A stretch of DNA of 64,000 bases, from contig JACTAT010000040.1 of assembly GCA_014526335.1 (NCBI GenBank), forward strand, positions 4,669,669-4,733,668. The letters run 5' to 3'. The translations under genes were made by a program, and so were the position numbers. Origin of the DNA: Chrysaora quinquecirrha (lineage: Eukaryota; Cnidaria; Scyphozoa; Semaeostomeae; Pelagiidae). A model generated the notes under the pieces. That model was given only the letters and a program-made list of their open reading frames with translations, searched no databases and was not told where the DNA came from. Positions within the stretch are counted from its first letter, which is position 1. Every line of letters starts with the position of its first letter. Positions 57,401-64,000 of this stretch are shown piece after piece.

Positions 57401-57710
57401 GTGCACAATCTTGGCCAAAACAATAGAAAATAAAACCCCTATTGTTTGAAGAACAATAGGTAGATAGTCTAGCTATTGTTTTTATTATACCTGTAAAATC
57501 TTCTTCAGTTGTTAAATTTGTAGCAGTTTCATCTTGATATTCCTCTTCTTCAGATTCCGAAGATGCTATATTCGTTCGCAATGATTCCAGCCTTACTAAT
57601 TCATACATTTCTTTCAATGCTTTATTATAATGTCTCTTCTCCTTACTTGACAATAATTCACTTAGGCCCAGACCTAGCCGATCTTTTGCTTTTGTACTTC
57701 TTCCAGACAT
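42494..57710 (-). CDS. CCDC138: CCDC138, complete 17-exon gene
   Basis: Coiled-coil domain-containing protein 138. Exons: 57710-57491, 56693-56617, 56097-56044, 55224-55075, 54253-54155, 52601-52524, 52062-51987, 51349-51306, 49859-49701, 49190-49074, 47855-47799, 47608-47467, 46388-46333, 45720-45652, 45013-44962, 44246-44108 and 42662-42494. All phases agree, giving 585 residues (human 665). An acidic N-terminus is followed by VKKIYKELCHISEGLQ, then a long coiled coil (SKWEAELQEKR... to TNLQRKNELLKKQLDEENK). The helical C-terminal half aligns with the human protein: LPFVQFVYWSL, TYRRIGEEIYKS, RMLSALIIMKTINQADILA, GLLNMAVDVLMQMTVES and LIEKLSIVLQRLSKIKSNQ. Human CCDC138 is a poorly characterised protein linked to centrosomes and cilia. 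Introns carry MITEs, a SINE, a LINE relic and a polypurine tract. Confidence 0.93.
42735..44045 (+). repeat. 1.3-kb polypurine tract (GAA/GAAG-rich) in the last CCDC138 intron
   Basis: The plus strand is almost entirely A and G (AGAAGAAGAAAAAGAAG and similar), with rare C and T. The transcribed CCDC138 RNA is therefore polypyrimidine here. Large overlapping Phe/Leu/Ser-rich frames on the minus strand and Lys/Arg-rich frames on the plus strand are composition artefacts. Confidence 0.93.
46590..46780 (-). repeat. Dispersed GCGCTCTTGCGATC-ended repeat
   Basis: Reverse complement aligns in ordered blocks with 24600-24800. It begins GATTGCGATCGCAAGAGCGC and ends near AAGAGCGCTTTAGGTTG, so its ends are inverted. 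CCDC138 intron. Confidence 0.6.
48150..48405. mobile_element. Palindromic MITE, GTCAAACATTG family
   Basis: Left end GGCCAGGTCAAACATTGCTT, right end GATCAATGTTTGATGGTTTT. Internal AAACATTACTTGACAAGC-type repeats face both ways. CCDC138 intron. Confidence 0.6.
48640..48870. mobile_element. MITE-like repeat, GGTGGCCAAAACGA/GTTGGGTGAAAT family
   Basis: Ordered blocks shared with 38380-38600: ATTGTTGGCTGAGGTGGCCA, AACGTTGGGTGAAAT and AGGGTTGCCAAACGTTGCCA. The ATGTTGG ends are partly inverted. CCDC138 intron. Confidence 0.5.
49240..49427. mobile_element. Palindromic MITE, GATCAAATATTGTTTG family
   Basis: Left GGCTAAACGATCAAATATTG, right CAATGTTTGATCCTTTGGCC. Related to the copies at 28047, 48150 and 49917. 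It lies close to the 5' side of the CCDC138 exon at 49190-49074. Confidence 0.6.
49917..50165. mobile_element. Palindromic MITE, GGTCAAACGATC family
   Basis: Left end CTATGGTCAAACGATCCAAC and right end TTGATCGTTTGATCGTTTGG face each other, followed by GTCAGTACCCTAG. Non-coding. Confidence 0.62.
50641..50885 (+). repeat. tRNA-derived SINE with A and B boxes
   Basis: The head reads GAGGCGCAGTGGCTATAGCG with a tRNA-like A box, and 40 bases later TTTTGGGTTCGAGCCATAGT with a B box GGTTCGAGCC. The body includes CTACTCAGGTGTATAAATGG and GATTGGTTGCTACGAGCTGC. It differs from the GGTGCTGTGACG SINE family. CCDC138 intron. Confidence 0.72.
51624..51656. repeat. 13-bp perfect inverted repeat
   Basis: GGTACGAAATGCA and its exact complement flank the seven-base spacer ATTTTAA. 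CCDC138 intron. It could be the joined tips of a decayed transposon. Confidence 0.7.
53716..54116 (-). mobile_element. MITE, CACGCTTTTTTTATAAGG family, reversed copy
   Basis: 401 bp, TA-flanked, reverse-oriented homologue of 3535-3935, with CACGCTTTTTTTATAAAGAA at one end and TTCCTTATAAAAAAAGCGTG at the other. It sits 38 bases beyond the 3' end of the CCDC138 exon at 54253-54155, inside the intron. Confidence 0.85.
54330..54480 (+). mobile_element. Relic of the 3' end of a non-LTR retrotransposon ORF
   Basis: One frame reads GKKRVGHRKINYIDNVINWC followed by ETRDMATERRWLL and a stop. This matches the G-R-K-W-x-D-N-I-x-W...A-x-D-R-x-R-W pattern that ends many LINE reverse-transcriptase ORFs. 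Only this tail is present; the rest is missing. CCDC138 intron. Confidence 0.6.
54960..55047 (+). mobile_element. Right-end fragment of a TATAAAAAAACGTG-ended MITE
   Basis: Ends AAAGGCTCCTTATAAAAAAACGTG, similar to the right ends at 3935 and 6434. The matching left end is not clear, so the element is truncated or diverged. Confidence 0.5.
55279..55410 (+). repeat. SINE, GGTGCTGTAACG family
   Basis: AAGGTGCTGTAACGTGGTGG, GTGTCAGAAGCTCAGCG, a B-box-like GGGTCCGAACCCC, then TAGCGTCACAACTAGGGTTG and GAGGTCTCGAT. The 3' part seen at 33774 is missing. CCDC138 intron. Confidence 0.68.
55675..55995 (-). repeat. Dispersed repeat with GGGTACTGGGGATGTGC motif
   Basis: Reverse-strand relative of 29458-29725. 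Both ends carry inverted GAGCTC...GGGCACT segments: the minus strand starts GAGCTCTAACCTGGGGGCAC and ends AGTGCCCTCCACCCGGGAGC. That suggests a MITE with about 24-bp imperfect terminal repeats. CCDC138 intron. Confidence 0.68.
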
Positions 57711-58994
57711 TTTCCAAATAGTTTCTGTTTATCAGCTTTTAAACACTGATGTAGACTATCTAGTATTAATTACTGAATAAAATCGGAATTTTCCTAAATA
57801 CAAAGGATGAACGAACTTTACTTGCAACTTTTCCAAATCGAAATGTTTCTTGTTTTGTTTGCGGTGCTGCAAACGTTGCCGCTGCAACTTGAATTGAATC
57901 ATTTTTCAGGTGCATTGTGGGTAGTACATATGAATTTCTATCGGATTCTTTTTATTTCAGGGATTTTTTAGTATTTTTTTGTATTAAGTTAAAAATTTGG
58001 ATTATTTTAAATATAAGCTGCAATCTACAAAAGTTTTGGATAACTAAATATTTCTTATCAAAAAATAGCAACGCTGTAGCAATGTCCGAAGGACGCTGAT
58101 GATGATGATAATAACGATGAAGATGATGATAATAATGACGATGACGAAGAAGAAGACAACAATGATGAGAATCATGATTATGTTGATGGCGATGACGATG
58201 ATGATGATGATAATGATGATGATACGTCGATCACGTTGAAGACGACAATGATGATCACCGTCTTCAACATGATCATCATCGTCTTCAACACGATCATCGT
58301 CTTCTTAAACAATGATGATCATGTTGAAGACGATGACTGGTGATGGTGATGATGATGACCATGATGATGGTGATCCATTATGATGATAATGCGAATGATG
58401 ACATTTATGATCAGATGAACTTTTCCTGGAAGAATCCCAAAACTTTGAATCGAAAATAGAAATTCTGTAGTTACGTATACTGTACTAACAAATTCGAACT
58501 CATCGGTTAAACTGTGTATGTAACAAATAAATCCGTTCAGTGCACCGAAACCTGTAATCTTCGTTTCAAATGATGAATTACATTCTAGAACCTTCAAAAG
58601 CTATCATAAGAATTCGCATACTATGCAGATGACTATATTCGATCATTAGTAGCACTTAGAAGAATTGATTGCCAACTTTGAGTCATTCATTTTCAGATGA
58701 TTCTCGAAGCCGCAAACTGTTTTGAAAAAAATTCTTCTGTTTAACTTGGCCACAATTTCTACTGCGCCACAATCTCCTCCTCTCTTCACACGAACATATC
58801 TTACATCTGAGATGACTTCCAGAAACTTCTGACAATAACAATCCAATCAAAATTGTATGAAAATATTTCAAAATAAAAAATCAAATCAAATTAGATTAGA
58901 GCAACATTTTGCAATATTGTAGTCAAACATTTTTTCGAAGCTCGACCCAGCCGGCTTTTTTGCGAGAAAATCATAGTGTCAAATTTTTAGTTTC
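57711..58994. repeat. CCDC138 upstream region with a GAT microsatellite
   Basis: The first 200 bases presumably hold the CCDC138 promoter. From 58096 to 58385 lies a GAT/GATGAT microsatellite containing inverted blocks GTTGAAGACG (58234, 58323) and CGTCTTCAAC (58259, 58280). The interval 58390-58990 shows no gene I recognise. Confidence 0.6.
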
Positions 58995-59078
58995 GAATGA
59001 ATGTTCCTGCATCGTGGATCGAACTCACAACCCTTAGCCCAAGAAACATGCGCATTATTCCACTGCGCTACACTGACA
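58995..59078 (-). repeat. tRNA-like sequence (pseudo-tRNA or SINE head)
   Basis: The minus strand reads AGTGTAGCGCAGTGGAATAA, then ATGCGC closing a D-arm-like stem, and TGAGTTCGATCCACGATGCA with a B box. The A and B boxes are well placed, but the acceptor stem does not pair well, so I do not call a functional tRNA. Confidence 0.5.
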
Positions 59079-59469
59079 ATTGATACTTATTGATATTTTT
59101 GGCAAGCAATCGCATTTTGTTAATGATGCCCACTAACGACTACACTTACGGCGACTTCAAAGTTTACTTTCTATTATTTGCGGTTTATCTTTTGTTACGT
59201 TTTGGCAGCAAAAAGCGTCTATATGCCTATCTATGTACCTACCTATTTTCTATGCATACATGCGTTCCAGAACACCCTCTTAATATGTCCTTCGGACATA
59301 AAAATGTAATTTCTCTGAGAGACGGCAGGACGCCAGAGACTGTAACATGAAAACCAATGGTCATATCATTTTCATATCAGATATGAAAAATTTTAGACCA
59401 TTCACATCAACATAAATCTGATAATCAATTAATGAACAATTTAAGCACTTATCATCACAATTCAAATGC

Positions 59470-60527
59470 ATTGTGGTACTTGTCAGTACTTTGTGGTACT
59501 TCTTGGTACTTTTTGGTACTCGTCAGTACATTATGGTAGTTCTCAGTACTTTGCGGTACTTCTCAGTACTTTGTGGTACTTCTTGCTACTTGAGGGTACT
59601 TCTCGGTACTATATGGTACTTGTCTGTACTTTATGGTACTCGTCAGCACATTGTGGTACTTGTCAGTGCATTGTGGTACTCGTCTGAACTTTGTGGTACT
59701 TCTCAGTACTTTGTGGTACTTCTCGGTACTTTGTGGTACTTCTCAGTACTTTGTGGTACTTCTCGGTACTTTGTGATACTTGTCAGTACTGTGTGGTACT
59801 TCTCGGTACTTTGTGATACTTCTCAGTACTTCATTGTACTTCTCGGTACTTTGTGGTACTTCTCGGTACTTTGTGATACTTGTCAGTACTTTGTGGTACT
59901 TCTCGGTACTTTGTGTTACTTCTCAGTACTTCATTGTACTTCTCGGTACTTTGTGGTACTTCTCGGTACTTTGTGATACTTGTCAGTACTTTGTGGTACT
60001 TCTCGGTACTTTGTGATACTTGTCAGTACTTTGTGGTACTTCTCGGTACTTTGTGATACTTCTCAGTACTTTGTGGTACTTCTCGGTACTTCATGGTACT
60101 TCTCAGTACATTATGGTACTTTTTGGTACTTCATTATACTTGTGTCAGTACTTTGTGGTACTTCTTGGTACATAATGGTACTTGTCAGTACATTGTGGTA
60201 CTTGTGAGTACTTCATAGTACTTCTAGTACTTCTCGGTACTTTGTGGTACTTCTCAGTACTTGTTGGTACTTCTCGGTACTTTGTGGTACTTCTCAGTTC
60301 TTTGTGGTACTTCTCGGTACTCTGTGATACTTCTCCGTACTTTGTAGTTCTTCTCCGTACTTTGTGGTACTTTTCCGTACCCTGTAGTACTCATCCGTAC
60401 TTTATGGTACTCATCCGTACTTTGTGGTACTTGTATGTTCTTTAGGTACTCGTCAGTACTTGTAGGTACTTCTCAGTACTTTGTGGTCCTTCTCGGTACT
60501 TCATGGTACTTGTCAGTACTTTGTAAT
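59470..60527 (+). repeat. 20-bp minisatellite, left arm
   Basis: About 53 units of TCTCAGTACTTTGTGGTACT and variants (TCTCGGTACT, TGTCAGTACT, TTGTGATACT). Each unit has two GTAC sites. Repetitive open frames here are not genes. Confidence 0.95.
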
Positions 60528-61325
60528 AATATTTTAGAATCGAATGACAGACATGTATCCCACTTGGAGAAGACTTATAACTGTGTTGCTGGTCTTATTT
60601 TGTCATTTTGATAGTCAATGTGCGTCAACACTCTACAAAACTAGTTACCTAACGAATAATATTTAGAATCAAATGATAGACATGTATCCCACTTGGAGAA
60701 GACTTATAGTACCAAAACATATTCATTGCAAATGAAATCATATACTTGCCAATAATTTGCTTTAAACATTTTGCCTGTTAAGACACTTAATTAGGTCATG
60801 TCTCAACAGTTATAAACCAGAAAGACAAAAAGCGACTAAAGAGCCAAACAGTACCCAAGATCTATTCTACAAGTGACGTACTTGAACATTCTTTAAATAT
60901 TTTACCTGTTAACATACTTGATAAGGTTATGTCTCAACAGAAAGAAACCCGAAAGACAAAAAAATATGAACAAGCCCAGCAAGTACCAAAACTTATCTAT
61001 AAGGAATGAGATACTGTCTTTTTTCACATTCAATAGTAAACCTGCAAAGTACTGTGGTAGTATCTTAAGCATCATAAAGTTAGGGATATGCCTATATGCA
61101 CTAAATACAGCTATATACTCAATATATAGCTGTATACCGAAGTATACTTAACTTAATGCACAAGATACCACGTACCACGCATGTCTCTGACCTTTCTATT
61201 ATTAAAGTGACACATTTTCAGCAAAATAAACGGCAAATGCCTATTTTGTCTACTGAAAAATATCCAACCTTGAAATAAATTAAAATAAATTGTAATAAAT
61301 TATACTAATTAGTTGTATTCCAGCA
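60528..61325. repeat. Foldback spacer with internal duplications
   Basis: GACATGTATCCCACTTGGAG followed by AAGACTTATA occurs near 60550 and again near 60676. A second pair, TTTAAACATTTTGCCTGTTA (about 60760) and TTTAAATATTTTACCTGTTA (about 60890), continues with GTCTCAACAG. No recognisable protein. Confidence 0.75.
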
Positions 61326-61329
61326 GCAC

Positions 61330-62430
61330 TTCTGGCACTTTATGGTAATTGTCAGTACTTTGTACTGTAACTTCAAAGAACGGAGAAGTACCACAGAGTA
61401 ACTACAACGCACTTATGAGTACCAAAAGGTACTGACGAGTACCATAAAGTACTGACGAGTACCGAAAAGTAATGAGAAGTACCACAAAGTACTGAAAAGT
61501 ACCATAAAGTACTGAGAAGTGCCACAAAGTACCGACGAGTACCACAAAGTACTGACAAGTACCAAAAAGTACTGAAAAGTACCAAAATGTACTGAAAAGT
61601 ACCAAAAAGTACCGATAAGTATCACAAAGAACTACAAAGTACAGAGAAGTACCACAGAGTACTAACGAGTACCACAACGCACTTATGAGTACCACAAAAT
61701 ACTGACAAGTACCACAAAGTAACGAGGAGTACCACAAAGTACTGAGAAGTACCACAAAGTACTGACGAGTACCACAAAGTACTGAGAAGTGCCACAAAGT
61801 ACCGACGAGTACCACAAAGTTCTGAAAGGTACCACAAAGTACTGAAAGGTACCACAAAGTACTGACAAGTACCACAAAGTACCGAGAAGTACCACAGACA
61901 ATAATAACAAGTGCTGACAAGTACCAACAAGTACTGACGAGTACCAACAAGTAGTGACAAGTACCACAGAGTACTGACGAGTACCACAAAGTACTGATGA
62001 ACACCACAAAGTTCTGACAGGAACCACAAAGTACTGAGAAGTACCAACAAGTACTGCCGAGTACCAACAAGTACGTATAAGTACCACAAAGTACGGAAAA
62101 GGGCTACAAAGTACGGAGAAGTACCCTCAAGTACCGAGAAGTACCACAAAGTACTGAAAAGTACCACAAAGTACTTACAAGTACCATAAAGTATGTATAA
62201 GTACCACAAAAAACTGACAAGTACCAACAAGTACTGCCGAGTACCAACAAGTATTATAAGTACCACAAAGTACGGAGAAGAGCTACAAAGTACGGAGAAG
62301 TACCCCCAAGTGCCGAGAAGTGCCACAAAGTACTGAAAAGTACCACAAAGTACTTACAAGTACTATGATGTACCGACAAGTACCACAAAGTACCAAGAAG
62401 CACCACAAAGTACTGACAAGTACCACAAAG
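61330..62430 (-). repeat. 20-bp minisatellite, right arm (inverted)
   Basis: The unit GAGAAGTACCACAAAGTACT is the reverse complement of the left-arm unit, about 53 copies. The first 40 bases (61330-61368) still carry the left-arm orientation, so the switch point is near 61375. Confidence 0.95.
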
Positions 62431-62675
62431 CACTTGAATTGTGACGAGAAATACCTAAATTGTTCATTAATTGATTATAGGATTTCAGTTGATGTAAATG
62501 ATCTTTAATTTATGTGAATGCATCTTAATTTATTTCAAAAATTTAATTTATTTCAGGGCTCAATGTTACTGCTCTTTAAAAGTGGGACCAACAAACTAAA
62601 CGCACGCGTATTTTCGCGCTTGCGCTGCTTTGAAGAAAGTCGGACTCGGATTTCATGTTATTTCATCAAGACAAG

Positions 62676-63809
62676 ATGGGAGAAGGAGACGTGGAAATGG
62701 AAGATGCCGCTCCCTCAAGCTCCAACACATCCATAAAACCCGAGAAAAAGCGATTCGAAGTGAAAAAGGTAAAATTCAAAGGTTTAACAGCACTTATAGG
62801 ACGATAGATAACGAAACTGAATGCCAAAAAGATAAAAACAAACAAGCGAAGTGAGAGGTCATTATGCAGGTTTCCTTTAGGCCAGGCTAGGCCCTTGAAT
62901 CTGGCATAAATAAGGCTGAACAGAATGAACGGATTCCCATAGGACAGGTGATAGGAGTTTGACATTATTTTAAAAAGTGACAAATTGTTGATTTTTATTT
63001 TCTTTTTTAGTGGAATGCAGTGGCTCTTTGGGCTTGGGGTGGGTATTTTCATGTAACTCTTTCAGTCTTATTTATTTTATATTGTTTCATTTAACAGCAA
63101 AAGGGGCATTATTTAAGGCCTGTCTTCTTAGGTATGAAAATGCAGAGGAACATAATCTATCGATATAGTTAGTATTCATCATTCACGTGGCCAAACGCTC
63201 CAACGATGCTTGACCATACCGAGCAGTTCTAGGTTTATGGAATAGGTGGCTCATAAGTTGGCTGAAAGCCGACTTCACAGGCACCAAAGGCACATAGTCT
63301 CAAGGGGGGTCTGGGAACTCTCCCCTAGTAAAACTTTGAATCCTAGATGTGCGAAGATGCAATTTCCAAGCATCCGGGGGCATAATTTCTTAAAATAATT
63401 CATCATTTTTAATGGTTACAATACCCACTTGGACATCTGAAAGATTGAGGAATCTTAATATGTTATAAGAACACCTCATCTATAAAAAGGTTGTCAAAAA
63501 GGGGGGCCACAACCCCCTTGGCCCCCCTCAATCCGCCCCTGCATACCCTGAAAGATAGAATCAGTGAACAGACACCTTGATCAAATTTTGCTTGACTGCT
63601 GTCAACAAGGCTCCACAACACTCAACAAGGTGGCCAAATGCTCTCAACATCTCATTCAACAAAAACTTTGTCATTGTTGAGTGAAAATGCCAAATGGTCA
63701 AATGCTTTTACTCTATTTAAAACAGATTTTTCCTACTGTTGCCTGTTTCTTTTTGTAGACATTGTGGTAGACAACTGTGCAATTTGCAGAAATCACATTA
63801 TGGATCTCT
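62676..63809 (+). CDS. RBX1: RBX1 (ROC1) RING-box protein, first three exons
   Basis: RING subunit of cullin-RING ubiquitin ligases. Exons 62676-62768, 63011-63038 and 63759-63809, phases 0, 1, 1. The product begins MGEGDVEMEDAAPSSSNTSI, then [38 protein letters not shown], essentially identical to human RBX1 from [19 protein letters not shown] onwards, including the first zinc-binding cysteines (CAIC). An in-frame ATG seven codons upstream (62655) is an alternative start; I chose 62676 because its N-terminal length matches the family. The remaining RING exons lie beyond the window. The foldback element ends about 170 bases upstream, so the promoter is confined to that short interval. Confidence 0.95.
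63285..63542 (+). mobile_element. hAT-like element fragment in an RBX1 intron
   Basis: The right end GGCCCCCCTCAATCCGCCCC followed by TG, with a GGGGGGCCACAACCCCCTTG block inside, is a typical hAT-MITE tip (CAGGGGCGGATTGAGGG in reverse). A GGGGGGTCTGGGAACTCTCC block near 63304 is shared in style with the 30624 element. The left tip is not visible. Confidence 0.55.
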
Positions 63810-63884
63810 GTAAGCATATTTATTACAATGTAGCTGATTATTCCTGTCAGATTAAATTTTTCACTCAAATTTGCTATTACCGTA

Positions 63885-64000
63885 AATCCTTGAATAAGCC
63901 CCCACCTTTGTATAAGCACTCCCCCTGAATATGCCCCCACCTTAGAATTCATTTTTGCAAATAAGCCCTCCCCTTGAATAAGCCCCCATGTGGAATTATT
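63885..64000. repeat. AATAAGCCCCC dispersed repeat
   Basis: CTTGAATAAGCCCCCACCTT, then AATATGCCCCCACCTTAG, AATAAGCCCTCCCCTTG and AATAAGCCCCCATGTGG. Complement of the type seen at 34690-34865. It runs off the window, in the RBX1 intron. Confidence 0.6.

Larger units (their letters stand above)
59394..62505. mobile_element. Foldback element with about 1.1-kb arms of 20-bp repeats
   Basis: The left arm is 59394-60527 and the right arm about 61330-62505, in opposite orientation. Outside the repeats the arms also match as inverted copies: GATAATCAATTAATGAACAA (left) against the complement of TTGTTCATTAATTGATTATA (right), and CACATCAACAT against ATGTTGATGT-like sequence. The central spacer of about 800 bp has no clear gene. 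The layout resembles foldback (FB/Galileo-type) transposons; the superfamily is not determined. Confidence 0.8.

Noticed and set aside
58995..59078. Functional tRNA gene
   Set aside because: A and B boxes are present but the acceptor stem does not pair, so I call it only tRNA-like.
59473..60445. Several overlapping Trp/Tyr/Cys/Val-rich open frames
   Set aside because: The 20-bp minisatellite unit lacks stops in several frames; the periodic peptide is an artefact.
61402..62326. 222- and 234-residue minus-strand frames
   Set aside because: Same minisatellite, inverted arm; not a gene.

Overview
This window is animal (metazoan) nuclear DNA. The genes have GT-AG introns with consistent phases, they are spread thinly, and the space between them is AT-rich and full of short DNA transposons, SINEs, minisatellites and microsatellites. 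The protein set (CCDC138, RBX1, a voltage-sensing-phosphatase-type voltage sensor, beta-adaptin, a ceruloplasmin/hephaestin-type oxidase) is animal. The repeat style suggests a marine invertebrate, possibly a cnidarian, but I cannot name the species. Two N runs (8111-8610 and 28769-29268) are each exactly 500 bases, so they are probably placeholders of unknown true length.

Layout, left to right. 1008-4813 (-): 5' half of a secreted multicopper oxidase gene. 4814-7181: a divergent intergenic region dominated by a TA-flanked MITE whose left end has been amplified seven times. 7182-7327 (+): a lone first exon of a divergent oxidase paralogue. 10074-18049 (+): an intact transposase gene of about 2269 codons carrying a MULE-like DDE core, a PHD finger, a USP-type deubiquitinase-like domain and a Ulp1-type SUMO-protease domain. 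18224-21728: a 188-bp satellite. 22389-25126 (+): a five-exon proline-rich gene resembling PRR11. 26869-28691 (-): appendage-domain exons of a beta-adaptin. 29802-35161 (-): voltage-sensor exons S1-S4 of a VSP/TPTE-like gene, separated from the adaptin exons by the second N run. 37976-39571 (-): a Jupiter/JPT-like gene. 42494-57710 (-): a complete 17-exon CCDC138 gene whose last intron holds a 1.3-kb polypurine tract. 59394-62505: a foldback element with about 1-kb arms made of 20-bp repeats. 62676-63809 (+): the first three exons of RBX1, running off the window.

I see no operon logic; neighbouring genes appear unrelated. The most unusual items are the transposase that combines ubiquitin-type and SUMO-type proteases, the foldback element, two MITE rearrangements whose structure shows how they arose, and the juxtaposition of a voltage sensor with a beta-adaptin appendage around an assembly gap.
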